From NCBI GenBank assembly GCA_003522085.1, contig DPGI01000004.1, forward strand, positions 1-64,000: a DNA stretch of 64,000 nt, given 5' to 3'. The notes under the pieces are model-generated. The model was not told the origin of the DNA. It saw only the letters and a program-made list of their open reading frames with translations, and made no database searches. The number at the start of each line of letters is the position of its first letter. The first letter of the stretch is position 1. Shown here in pieces: positions 40,101 to 47,114 of this stretch. Both the position numbers and the translations under genes were made by a program. The DNA is from Clostridiales bacterium (GTDB taxonomy: Bacteria > Bacillota > Clostridia > Christensenellales > UBA1242).

Positions 40101-43100
40101 TGATGTTATTTACACATATAGTAAAGCTACTGCTCAATTAAGTACATATCATTTTGGTGGTTTGATTGGTTCGGGAGCAGGCAAATTGAAGCAGGCCTCA
40201 GCCCTTACAGAATTAGCAACAAAAGGTTTCTATAGTAATGACAACATAATTGCCTTTACTAACAACAATTCACGAAAAGCAGTTGGTACGGTAAGTAACC
40301 CTCCTGACCCTATTGGCACTCATGTAAATGCAATTTGTGGAACTAATAGTGATCTTGGATCGCAATCTGATGTTTATTGTTCACAACTTGTGCTTGCAAC
40401 AAATGACCAAGCAACCGATTTAGCATATGCTGACAAAACAAGCGCAAACGGTTACAAGACAATAAGCAACAGCGAATCTATCATTGCTAAGGCAACTCAA
40501 TTTGACACAGAATTAACAACTACATCAATGCCTGATGGGCATAAATTTAAACCTATTACTAGTGGTGAAGCCAAAACTACAGGTTTAAATGGAATTACTT
40601 ATTACACAACAAAATATCCAAATGTAACAGATGCAACACTTACTAGTGCAGCGTTTATTGGTGATTTTAAAGATTTTAGAACAGAATATGGCTATTCGCC
40701 TATCAATATCGTTGGACAAAAAGCGTTTGTTTCGGGCGTAGTTATAGACTGCAACATCTCAGATACGGATACAACTGGATTTACTGATTCAGTTGGCGGA
40801 ATTGCGAAGAAACTTCAAGATGGAATTATCTTCGCTTGCAAAGCAACAGGCAAACTTTCTGTTGGTGGAACAACGACACTAAACGTTGGTGGCATTGTGG
40901 GTTTAATGCAAACAGGTCGAATTGCAGAATGCTATTCTTCAGTCGACATCGTTTATCGCGCAGGCAAAAACGGCGATACACTTGGAAATGCTGCAGCGGT
41001 TGCTGTAACAAGCGGCGAAAACAAAGAAATCAACTTTATTGAAAACACTTATGCAACGGGCGAAGTTGCTTCATATATAAGTGCAAATCTTTATGCGTTC
41101 ACAAACGGGGCAAATGCATTTGTTCAAAACTCATACACAATATCTCACATCAGTGCTAAGGACCACACAAGCATTGACATGTCTTCTAATGTAGAACTTG
41201 GAATATTTGGCTCTGCAGACACAACAGCTTGCTCATATGATGAAAATGGAACAGAATGCCTTGAAAATCAAGATAAAAATGGTTTTAAGGGTAACAACAA
41301 AGTAAGCAACGTTTCATATAAAAACGGAACGGAATTAACAGGCTTAACTTCAGGTTGGGTAGCAGATATTAACAATAACTATGGCTATATGCGTCGAAAC
41401 TTTAAAGCATTTGAGTCATCATCTAGCGAGAAAATTGGCGATATAACATATCTTCTTATTCCAAATGCAACAAAACTTTATCAAATGACAAATGATACTA
41501 CAACTACAGCGCAAACAGTAAATAGTAGTTATAAATTAACTCGTGATATTGATTTGTCAAAAACGACATACAATAACAAGAGCGCTCAACCAGCAATAGT
41601 TATCAGCGGAAAAACATTTGAAGGTGACAACCACACAATTAAAAATGTTACGGCAACACTATTTAGTAATGTGACAACCTTAAACAACTTGCGTGTAACA
41701 ACAGTTGTAGATGGTGATAAGGGTAGCGGTATCACTGGCAGTGCAGTTGTGGCAAATGAAGTTGGCACAGCAACCAACGTTGTTGCAACTGGAATATTGA
41801 CCGGAGATGACACCACAGTTGGTGGATTATTCGCCACAGCAACTGGCGCTTTAAAAAACTGCAAAAACTATGTAAAAATTGATGTAATTAACAAAACAGG
41901 TGCAAAAGTTGGTGGTATTGCAGGCGAAGGCAAAGGCGCAACAGAATGTATTAACTATTCTCCAATCAACGTCTCGAGTTCAACGGGCAGCTATGTTGGC
42001 GGAATTTTTGGTAAGGGCACAGAAAAAACAGAAAAAATAGAAAATTGTGGAAACGAAAACACAGTGTTTAATGGTTATACCGCAGGAGGCGACGGCAATT
42101 ATTATGCTGCAGGCATTGTTGGGTCTTCATCAGCACAAATTAGCAGTTGCTACAACACAGCAATGATTAAAGCGGGCAATAAAAACATTAACGCTTCAGG
42201 TGAAACAAAAGCCTACGCAGCCGGAATTGTTGCAGATGGCACTAATGTTGCAAATGACGCTGATAAGAAATGCTACAACTCAGGGCATATTGAAGCATTG
42301 GGAAGTTTAGCAGGTGCACTGAAGTCTCCGACTGTCACAAATGGTATCATTACAGACAATAACCAAGCATATAAAATCAACTTTGAGTTTAATAGTGCTG
42401 ATATAATAAATGTTAAAGCCGGTTCAATAACGGGAGATGGCAATGATAATAGTTCTTCTTATGTATTCAGAAATGGTTTACATGGCAAATACACAAATGA
42501 AATTGATGCGGGAAGCTTAGAAAACGAACATGCAGATGAAACGGGCTTAGATATTAATGGACTTAATATAAAAGCTTCTGATCAAACAGCGCATGTGGCT
42601 TCTATTGACGAAATGGGTGTTCCAAAATCATTCTTTGTTACTTCAACTAGAAATATTAAATATCCTGGCATAGACAAACCTAAAAGTCAAATTCGTTATA
42701 CAACCACAAAATCAGTAACAGAAACATACTATAAAACATCCATTTTAAATGGTCAAAATGCCATTAAAATAAATGGTAACGATACAACTATTTCGCAGGA
42801 GATAGGGAAAATTAGAACTACAATCTCAAATCAGACCCCAAATGCTGGATCTGCCAATGAAAAAGTTGATATCAGTGGTGAAACTTATATGTTTGTAAGT
42901 TTGGGAAGTGGATTTGCGCAAGTTGCAAATTCTACTACGAGAACGGAAGAAATTAGCATTTTAGGGTCAACGACAGTTAGTGGCAATAAAACGATAACTG
43001 AGCTTGACAACGCTGGTTATACATTTAGGATAACAGACCTTATTGTTTCAGAAGTGGCAAACGCTTCTGACCTAACTGTTTCAAGCCAACCAAGCTATAG

Positions 43101-46100
43101 CAACAACAATCTTAAGTTCACAGTTTCTTATAATTGCGTTCCTACAACGGCTACTTCTGCTAAACTTTCATATAAGATAACGGCTGAAAAGGCAAATGGC
43201 ACAATAACTATTAATTTAGTGCAAAGCAACATCTTTGAAGAAAATGGCAACACCGTTATTTATCTTGAAGGACAAAAAGACACTGCTGGAAACAATATTA
43301 ATATAAGTGGACTTACAAATGGTCAAGAATACACGCTTACAGTAAATGGTGAACCAAAAAAATTTAAATATGCAAGCGCAACAAAAACATTGTCTCGCAG
43401 TGAAAATTTATTGAAAACATGGAAAGGTAAGCCGGCAACAATCAACCTTAATGAAGGAAAGACCACAACTATAAATGAAACCAGTTATGCTTCTTCGAAT
43501 GTTGAAGACGTAGAAATAGATACATCAGAGTCAGATCAAACCGAAATTCGAAGATTGTATACGTCTGTTAGTGTCAGAAATGGAGATGAAGGCGATGCTG
43601 TTATGGACGGCGTTAAAGTCATTAAAGATCGCACTTATCAATGGAATGAAAAAAATGGCAAAGTTGACAAACACAGGCTTAGAACGACTCGAAGAGTAAA
43701 AGGCAAAGTGAACTCAGTGTCTATTTCAAGCGCCTGGGGAAACCATACATTTACTATTCAAGGCGGAGGTGAGAATGCATGGTGGCATGTACCCCAAGGT
43801 TTGCATGATCCATTCTATCTTGACGTTTGGTGGGATAACATGGATGGAGAAGGATATTCGAAAGTTTATTTTGACGTGCAAGGCAGTGCCAACTTAGGTG
43901 ATGAAGCGCAGACAAGGTTCGCTAATGTAAATATTACATTCAATTTGGATGGATCTAATTATAATAGTTACAACACATTTAAAGATAGTTATGTAAAAAC
44001 AACGGCTACCAGCAGTTACGATAAAATTGAATCAGAATATCAAAAAAATGGTGACAAGGTGCTGCGTATTACTGGCTATCCAACTAGTGCATATGGCAAT
44101 ACAAGTATTTATGCAACAGACTATTATTATTATCAATCATACCAGCTTACTAAAGTTACAGCTACGGCTGCTAACACAAATGCAACTTTAGTGTATACTT
44201 TCAATGGAGAAGTTAAAAACATCTATCCTAGCGATAGCAATAAGGCAGCATCTTTCGAAAACATTGCTTCAGGCACTAAAAACACGCTAACTCGTAATGT
44301 TGTTACCATCTCAGGATTAACTGTCAATGCAACGAAAGGTCAAATATCTAATAGCGAGAGTTGCGCAGTTCTTTATGAACGGGTGTTGAAATTGACATCT
44401 CAAAATGCCATAACATCTAATTCCGACGATTCTACCATTACAATTGGCGACACAAATTATACCTATGAACTTACAGGAAAGGCAGGTGATGCAAATAGAC
44501 AACTAGCAAAATTCAATGGAGCCGAAGTTGCTGGTGAGGAAATTAGCGTTGGCAGAGCAACGTATTCATATGAAGTTGATGGAGATGGATTGTCTTTATA
44601 TCAACGGTTTATAGGAGACAAAGGCAAACTTTCGCTCCCAAAAGAAACAAATGAAATTATCATCAAATATGGTTTTGATGCAAATGGAGATATTGTAATT
44701 GCTGGATACCAAGTTAATTCTAATGGAATGGTGACTATCGACGGAACAGCATATTATAAACTTGAAGATGATAAAGTGATTTCTAGAGAGCCTAAGTTTA
44801 CAGAAAGCAATGGGCAAACCACTATATATTTTTATGGTGAAATTAATGTGTATTCGTATATTGAGTATTCTGTTGATATAAAAGTGGCGGATGATTACAA
44901 GACATTTAATTTAGTTAATCAAAAGTCAGAACTTGGAATTACAGGACAAGATTGCAACTTTATTGATTCAAACGCATATGAAGGACAAACAATTGACGGT
45001 CAAACAATTTCATATGAAAACAATAAAATTATTGTTTCAGCAGGCAGAGCTTCTGGTGCAAGAAGTATTGATTTGATTTATTCATCGTTCACTTCGGTTG
45101 ATATTAATAAAGCAATTTATAGAAGTGAAGAACAAACTGCCGTTACTATAAATAATATGATTTTAAAAAGAGATATTGATGTTGGACATATAAACAATTC
45201 ATATTCAAATTCTGGTTTCGGCGGAAAAATATCTGGTGACGGATATATCATCAATTACACATCGGAAAATGCAAGTTTGTTTAATCAAGTGTCATCAAAC
45301 AACAATTTTGTAAAAGATTTGAGTGTGGCAGGTTCAATAATTACAGATGGAACATCAACAACTTCTAATTACGGAATGCTTGCAAAAACAATCAGCACAG
45401 GCATAAAAAACATTTCAACATATGGCAGTATTTCACACATAACAACAAGAGCAATCAAAGCGGGCGGGATTGCTTATGAAATTAATGGATCAGCACAAAA
45501 CTTAAACAACTTTGTTTCATATTCAGCATTCAACTATGCCTATGATGGAACAACAGAGTGCGGAATGATGGGCATTATGTGGAATAAAGGAACTGATAAT
45601 TCGATATCTTATGCAAATAACTATGGCACCATCATTGGTTTTAGAGGGAAAGATGGAGCTGATGGCACTTCTACTGATAAAGCAGGGGATGATGGTGAGG
45701 ACGGTCAAAATGTTTATGCAATCTCTTCGCAAAACGTAACTTCTGCGAATAATTACGGCATAGTCAAAGCCGGCGACGGCGGCAACGGCGGCCGAGGTGC
45801 CGATGGAGTTGGCGGCAGTGATAAAACTGATGGAACCGCTCCAACTACTGGTATAATTGGGGGTTCAGAGGGTGAGCAAGGGAAGCCTGGTTCAGCTTAC
45901 GTAGCATCACAAGATGACACTCTGTCAAAGTGCTCTAATGCATTGAAGTCTGAAATTGGCAAAAAAGGCAAAAAGGGCAACTCCGGCTGGGGTGGCTTAA
46001 ATTTATCTGAGAATTTAATAGATGAAAAAGAGCTTGTTGGACTTTCTTATCTACATTGGGAATTTTATGCCAATGCTGGGGTAGCCCAAGAACAACAGAC

Positions 46101-46401
46101 TGAGGCCGGTAAATACAAAAATTGTGGCTTTGAAATAAAAAGGCATAAAGGTCCAGGCGGCTCTTATCGACATTATTACATAAACGATAATCACATGGTT
46201 TTTGAATCAAGCAAAGATACTGAGTGGAAAGATGGCTACGGACAAGGATTTATTGATGTGAATGGCAAGTTTATTTATAAGTGGGAAAAAGTGTACTTTT
46301 ATTTTTTTACTAAATACACAGGCAATGCAAGCAAATATAAAGCTTTTATATATGTATATGGTGGTATTGTAGATGGTAAAATTTCACCTTGGGAAGGATA
46401 A
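28108..46401 (+). CDS. Giant 6097-residue GLUG-repeat surface lipoprotein
   Basis: Start TTG 28108 with AGGAGG seven bases upstream. Type II signal peptide with lipobox FSAC, lipidated Cys27. Residues about 30-1080 are beta-sandwich, Ig-like stretches. Repeated GLUG-type units (GGIVGINKGTI, GGIAGQNSGKI, AGFVLTNTGSI) occur in clusters near 1090-1350, 2225-2585, 2700-3310, 3375-4765 and 5675-5870, many opened by a pectin-lyase-like DGNGYSI or DGNGFTI turn. A Gly/Asp-rich collagen-like stretch (about 5840-5960) leads to a 194-residue tail ending KISPW. No LPXTG or C-terminal helix, so the C terminus should be the free distal end. Likely adhesin or surface-display role (inference). Residues 5872-5903 and the tail lie in an apparent invertible cassette. 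DNA after about 39.3 kb looks more AT-rich, suggesting a mosaic gene. Confidence 0.9.
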   Translation: MKNKISKIFLALFSVFLLVGGGIFSACGKEQPQATIEVSSSDFAGDDYIEIDLGSSINTATITAKVTGASAGIVSVNNDYQDKIATSAVYDSKTESTVITIVGKSEGNAELILKSHGNGQRIIRVYVYSDILALDPSDELSEQYVVRGQSNILNPDKLLKFTSRPNGESNRKNVTWSLKTQDENLSIDGNVLTVGEDYQKFNTEASVEVYADSVYVDKRATIKLNVISPLPDFATYISRTSDAQGTELTEAGQAFNLVKNNDLNEEASLYARLVVPVSSKLNVTPKVYDAEGRTITDKLDITLFNSRIISNTNEIIYLIKAKSQIIEPQKLTVCFDVAYEKYSYTKESTKFAVDLVDVIDRIDVKSNNLSITKNESINVYDYYNNDSSYQFGHPFYVALGPDTVANSLAKYFVQVTIPAGRSINGTVLLSDQFGNPISFGEKIDSTALGDVYRSQPINNKTVVYLIAGNAFTNGDEIDCVFMSQQSESVNLPIKIRLYNSPKDNFDIDGGDLEYYLSTNKHDRKIVEISSSSLMGIDKAGVKLSYEENDKIKVSNYQFDSETGKISFTIENLALNLSGNDAKLAIKVEHKNGFVSKQEIIVSAFIPLKNAYVNYQGQSTTAVSKTEYGKQNFNSTNVEGEGDNTLTRLVLKTGSTVSMTFNSNCNANVAFKFVKGVNLDTIEDENAKLQELINATEDTSVNNPLANAGRMTMPSVDVKGYALVTFTGYDEDHQEITFYRYFALEGYTSPTRLTANVDEKGVELFAADSISSEDTQLSTSRITIRYRTDGLPVTYFGNGNGATVNIARGNTISISNENHTNETISFDVTALTTNGYSAWEDQILVSYKVFNSVYYAQINVSIKNAQRVEKVVYTNQNPDDGIIYLDVNGTTSNERNAVILTSVTPSNAYNQELRYIFVADSGTQSDLVSVNELGAVSFKAGTRVGGTGYIYVLPKDAIRNIGGAQGIKYYVDGDDNVKNVLLTEIATKYDEITTKGYFKGKILDKEKNIREKIYYKDSLLKIRVVVADGASEETATRIYNANSLKNIDLNRHYELMNSISLDSNWTKLAGTLNGTLRGHNSNVTIRFNGGGSIFENIGKGAKVYNLNLAGNVKGSGMLAQTNEGSISNVNVVVYSEGATIKSSTITGKGYVGGIVGINKGTIQDSAVEGATIVSDSGEASLSDIAGGIAGQNSGKILNSKVEFYNIDKVGGTNIVNTFKAFYVGGIVGELTEGATIEKSYAYNYSNKYPLSSVYPQDTKLSALITADDNPGESITKSDFQAVSGAIVGKTIRYDETKNLGYVVNSFAILAPKEEEENISWVGQNGKWVYTKSGSGYILALTNGGSISDSYWGYTKQTTVGTTERWIVSGDGFKEYVRDGAAHLTFYQAQAISEGVVNGFFVKDVKESNSAKALAITKDASGNPVDDQGLLFIKSLKDSSGLDDGERSSLRALNTISVARLLGISDENVNKIVISSDSSDITIDGKNIILLNRSDEVAITVSSKYDFTIKKQFTFKIIYAVDEFTIWHDGIETSGFTLQEGRPDGVSFTIKDFVYIGNSGNKFEIKLEDFVITPSLEEIENLSDLVTFKTDGMTASILARRGTKDLLTKNSKEFFEAYVQIDLKNVDGEYKATVQKFTKKTLQIYPTKGAQTIRVPVDQINIEPAYQSNLNVVLVTDDNNDQLNLSLAFGDTVLSKEQTGNIYTFSLNGTKRIQIVAEAQKYDSTNALRNYALTITVCDEYRSQISESENYTLSLTSQSGTADNEPVNVNITLSTQMINNIDMTNYKAGTTLVENGVVYYSHETETISVISPGRNTMMQVAIDPTFAYYDHMTLTFENADGAILGITALDEGGTNGYKVDYSAVQIDGGVRLARRSSGNYNFRLYAAANITTDTVFYVVASFLDKNNNLVVPAQRYELYVSYLPEAEITVNGDISAVVAKGGSLDLVMLLKSDQEIESLVANNVRGITISPQSTWTIEDNGNGTKTMRAKLYAGLNAGIKGTTETEYVNGEFALTAVVSRIFNGAREEKRSSAYITIVDFLPEKATIKNAREKDNSSNLVLDSYIGIPVAVDFDYTFNPEEYGYDHSSDGDITLVNDLIQARQEFEQKRYYANENAGFYINYDKESNQVIPITQRIKVGNQMARFVQSSEDENVWTFNYTKFRLNYNSKTNMLTVLGLSSTASPVTVTLIDEIYVASSGKAIKYTIETPFAIDVVTYSDADLPLLIRDEEEFLKVANEGTAQNYILLNDITLKNYTPISANMFKMLDGNGYSINIESFNMEGSGTLNLALFTSIPATTTIKNLKVNYYNGGKINVDTTSSGYTSINVAGLAITNAGIVTNTQVIAYQNADAQIIHNNSVGLQVNLMRGSTPYYIDDNSSVKAQIAGFVLTNTGSITNSRVGGESIVVIGDQIGDTNYTYYSNVALNQFVLSGQGDMAGFVLTNSGSIVASGASNIQITNLSTAAKTSTAGFAVANGGNIRTSYVEGSKDPSEATQYHLKGSSISSKGTVAGFVVNNTANGVIANAYSNIFISNNDESQSRTSAGFVYKNEGKIAYSYSASRVEKANILQTNFSGVDSNGNSLNLGKIELSYYYIQDYADDTSEDIQGAIENQATLINKDAVNSENAYYGFIFSSSTSLQDGLWKIDADAEEGVKLICRNEVTVSHRYYFSISEDEYALPYSILRNQENTAGVEYNTELGNDCNPILISNANEFKEAMGESKSIYVQKFYNKDKVFGAYRFVSDIMLSDLNNELGNAEVKSIDKIFAGKLDGNGFTIKNISIKSSNNSVGLFGEINSGIVRGVNLEVDNITASNSYTVGALTGLAKNSIISNVALTQKTVTSGGSNSGKGVLGRNITGGIIGSAFGDCYITGLTSTDVIVQSSFYNDEKDGYEKYLDNTFNSKTIRQNENQLRARFFSDDGIGSVSFAGGVIGYSDTYLTNEISSLEFVYGQNLNDSRYAIKKLVVNGSVDVRGEVVGGVIGFTGINTKAKDISLTISKGDGLSNNLLSYNGFAGSIVGYANGQFHQVYAEHDEKTQDLIETSTKNYYKDGNAETERGELALFKFKEASTGAYKYEPVYVGGLMGVMDAGAITVAYSKINAINHSETGYAGGIAGLVKDSSQFTVSVESLGQTAKTSLLLNEVYASGDVYANGEKVEEKTVIGFAGLFGKLSTNTKLTMMSVNAVNHYGIVGNSAKYKNGIYAIAPNANATNVQVFPAVVATDGLAQGDIASAKSFGYMSDYSPKDANDNVKVIPYEGFVDADYFFKITAVTSFTSSEDGYTETNGAFINSNAWDSDNWTHKITDLYPRINLINKLNYIYLDVYNKVSVVAKMQNSSIEVRVRGKKSVNENVYENVDLTDVIGAGIQNYSGKLVGGTDSTWGTGFGPITLVANKPGGYPGIIINNTLFASTGSGVSISNLNIIVRNDNVANPQTIPNEGSNGGRLSIKGGLISKAEVIRGKFENVKLHVNELIYLTPDGAGKAGLLVPSANSTSFRNITFNFFGPDNDYMVLVKNTTNTINAGLLAGSIVQASKYEAVKVQDISIRQNNFATGPIKLLKVQGIQDSGTSSGTGSGTSSKTNNVGLYVGSITSASEGNVAAVVLSAKAPDVWDGTAPVDSEKGVQSIIEVTGDGGTVNFGGYFGSVQAAGTTLTLYKEKDYVQKLKLSNAVTTSRLNEGGLIGDAALQSFTIINQTGNDEKVVLNTELEFSQDQSDTNIGSMFGHVSGTFTIDNTYGGIQAKITTVAPSESSTKPKLDPKIGENGETYGLGGIIGKNEANITIKNLTVKLGIGDNNSVGLAAGASVGGVIGDENNAVDWTSKGASVGGVIGTNSGIITTDDNSNIEFNVGSEIINISMPQYYGNFVGYNTEPITLTNFNTNANIKISGKESGIGSYGGIVGQTSGSVTIGQNTQSVKINSTFDINCNSAQSFELGGVIGNINQEYQMGSSEPVKITTLNNIIFSGAFKLTLSQTNVSHSIGGLIGKIKAAKKVSLTSNLVYGDVIYTYSKATAQLSTYHFGGLIGSGAGKLKQASALTELATKGFYSNDNIIAFTNNNSRKAVGTVSNPPDPIGTHVNAICGTNSDLGSQSDVYCSQLVLATNDQATDLAYADKTSANGYKTISNSESIIAKATQFDTELTTTSMPDGHKFKPITSGEAKTTGLNGITYYTTKYPNVTDATLTSAAFIGDFKDFRTEYGYSPINIVGQKAFVSGVVIDCNISDTDTTGFTDSVGGIAKKLQDGIIFACKATGKLSVGGTTTLNVGGIVGLMQTGRIAECYSSVDIVYRAGKNGDTLGNAAAVAVTSGENKEINFIENTYATGEVASYISANLYAFTNGANAFVQNSYTISHISAKDHTSIDMSSNVELGIFGSADTTACSYDENGTECLENQDKNGFKGNNKVSNVSYKNGTELTGLTSGWVADINNNYGYMRRNFKAFESSSSEKIGDITYLLIPNATKLYQMTNDTTTTAQTVNSSYKLTRDIDLSKTTYNNKSAQPAIVISGKTFEGDNHTIKNVTATLFSNVTTLNNLRVTTVVDGDKGSGITGSAVVANEVGTATNVVATGILTGDDTTVGGLFATATGALKNCKNYVKIDVINKTGAKVGGIAGEGKGATECINYSPINVSSSTGSYVGGIFGKGTEKTEKIENCGNENTVFNGYTAGGDGNYYAAGIVGSSSAQISSCYNTAMIKAGNKNINASGETKAYAAGIVADGTNVANDADKKCYNSGHIEALGSLAGALKSPTVTNGIITDNNQAYKINFEFNSADIINVKAGSITGDGNDNSSSYVFRNGLHGKYTNEIDAGSLENEHADETGLDINGLNIKASDQTAHVASIDEMGVPKSFFVTSTRNIKYPGIDKPKSQIRYTTTKSVTETYYKTSILNGQNAIKINGNDTTISQEIGKIRTTISNQTPNAGSANEKVDISGETYMFVSLGSGFAQVANSTTRTEEISILGSTTVSGNKTITELDNAGYTFRITDLIVSEVANASDLTVSSQPSYSNNNLKFTVSYNCVPTTATSAKLSYKITAEKANGTITINLVQSNIFEENGNTVIYLEGQKDTAGNNINISGLTNGQEYTLTVNGEPKKFKYASATKTLSRSENLLKTWKGKPATINLNEGKTTTINETSYASSNVEDVEIDTSESDQTEIRRLYTSVSVRNGDEGDAVMDGVKVIKDRTYQWNEKNGKVDKHRLRTTRRVKGKVNSVSISSAWGNHTFTIQGGGENAWWHVPQGLHDPFYLDVWWDNMDGEGYSKVYFDVQGSANLGDEAQTRFANVNITFNLDGSNYNSYNTFKDSYVKTTATSSYDKIESEYQKNGDKVLRITGYPTSAYGNTSIYATDYYYYQSYQLTKVTATAANTNATLVYTFNGEVKNIYPSDSNKAASFENIASGTKNTLTRNVVTISGLTVNATKGQISNSESCAVLYERVLKLTSQNAITSNSDDSTITIGDTNYTYELTGKAGDANRQLAKFNGAEVAGEEISVGRATYSYEVDGDGLSLYQRFIGDKGKLSLPKETNEIIIKYGFDANGDIVIAGYQVNSNGMVTIDGTAYYKLEDDKVISREPKFTESNGQTTIYFYGEINVYSYIEYSVDIKVADDYKTFNLVNQKSELGITGQDCNFIDSNAYEGQTIDGQTISYENNKIIVSAGRASGARSIDLIYSSFTSVDINKAIYRSEEQTAVTINNMILKRDIDVGHINNSYSNSGFGGKISGDGYIINYTSENASLFNQVSSNNNFVKDLSVAGSIITDGTSTTSNYGMLAKTISTGIKNISTYGSISHITTRAIKAGGIAYEINGSAQNLNNFVSYSAFNYAYDGTTECGMMGIMWNKGTDNSISYANNYGTIIGFRGKDGADGTSTDKAGDDGEDGQNVYAISSQNVTSANNYGIVKAGDGGNGGRGADGVGGSDKTDGTAPTTGIIGGSEGEQGKPGSAYVASQDDTLSKCSNALKSEIGKKGKKGNSGWGGLNLSENLIDEKELVGLSYLHWEFYANAGVAQEQQTEAGKYKNCGFEIKRHKGPGGSYRHYYINDNHMVFESSKDTEWKDGYGQGFIDVNGKFIYKWEKVYFYFFTKYTGNASKYKAFIYVYGGIVDGKISPWEG
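38797..38832 (+). repeat. 12-bp tandem repeat inside giant gene
   Basis: Three near-identical in-frame 12-base units (GGAACAAGCAGT, GGAACAGGCAGT, GGAACAAGCAGC) encode GTSS-type spacers. Copy number could vary without a frameshift. Confidence 0.7.
45721..45817 (+). repeat. Left 97-bp inverted repeat of invertible cassette
   Basis: Identical, in reverse complement, to 47018-47114 over 97 bases. It encodes residues 5872-5903 of the giant protein (ISSQNVTSANNYG ... GADGVGG). Its codon phase starts exactly at 45721. GC-rich (GGC-rich second half) compared with its surroundings. Confidence 0.95.
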
Positions 46402-46428
46402 AAAAACGGCTAATATAGCCGTTTTTTT
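46401..46428. terminator. Bidirectional terminator at cassette centre
   Basis: AAAAAA-CGGCTA (46407-46412), loop ATA, TAGCCG-TTTTTTTT. It lies between the two convergent tail coding regions, within a few bases of the midpoint of the inverted repeats, so it would serve either orientation. Confidence 0.85.
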
Positions 46429-46430
46429 TA

Positions 46431-47017
46431 TTACCAAGCAGAAATATTTGCATCCATGATGCCAGAATATGCATAACGACAGAATTTAATATCCTTAGGG
46501 AACAAATTTCCTGAGTTGGTCTTGACAGATATTTTACCTGTCCAGTATACAGCAAAATAATCTTGAATTGTCATATTGTCAAAATTAACTTCATATTCAT
46601 GAACAGCCACATCAGCATGTATATTTAAGTATAATATATAAGAAGTATAAAATTTAGGATTTTCATACCCACGCGGACGCACAACAACCTTACTTTCTAT
46701 AGTGTTTGTTGATGCTTCGCCATTAGTCCCTGTGGCATGCCTGTAAATTGTCTCTTGCAAGATATCTCTATCTTCAAGCCAAACTCCATTAGAATAATCA
46801 CAAAGTCGGTTGCTAACTGCAACTGTTTTTGTTTTAGAAACTTCATATTTATTTAAATTTAATCCGCCCCAACAACCATTGCCATTCTTTCCATCTTTGC
46901 CGTTTGTTGCTTTTTCTTCTTTATTAAATAAATATGCCGTGCCTGCTGTCCCTTTGTCCCCACCTGTTCCGTTTTGAGTCCCGTTTATTGGAGCGTCTTC
47001 TTTTTTAATGCTATCCT
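46431..47017 (-). other. Silent alternative C-terminal tail (tail 2)
   Basis: Read on the minus strand from the right inverted repeat, 195 codons (47018-46434) plus a stop at 46433-46431 continue the same frame as the repeat. The product is homologous in layout to the expressed tail: a Gly-rich start (NGTGGDKGTAGTA), CWGGLNLN against GWGGLNLS, and an end SGIMDANISAW against GGIVDGKISPW; the rest has diverged widely. It has no promoter, Shine-Dalgarno or own start. The frame running further upstream passes through the GC-rich hairpin DNA and is not a credible N terminus. It would be expressed only after inversion joins it to the giant gene. Confidence 0.85.
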
Positions 47018-47114
47018 TGCCGCCAACTCCATCGGCACCTCGGCCGCCGTTGCCGCCGTCGCCGGCTTTGACTATGCCGTAATTATTCGCAGAAGTTACG
47101 TTTTGCGAAGAGAT
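47018..47114 (-). repeat. Right 97-bp inverted repeat of invertible cassette
   Basis: Perfect reverse complement of 45721-45817; reads into tail 2 in the same protein frame. The flanks differ on both sides, so identity stops sharply. Confidence 0.95.

Noticed and set aside
43600..46401. Separate genes within the 3' part of the giant frame
   Set aside because: There is no stop codon, internal ribosome site or promoter; the frame is continuous and the repeat style carries on.
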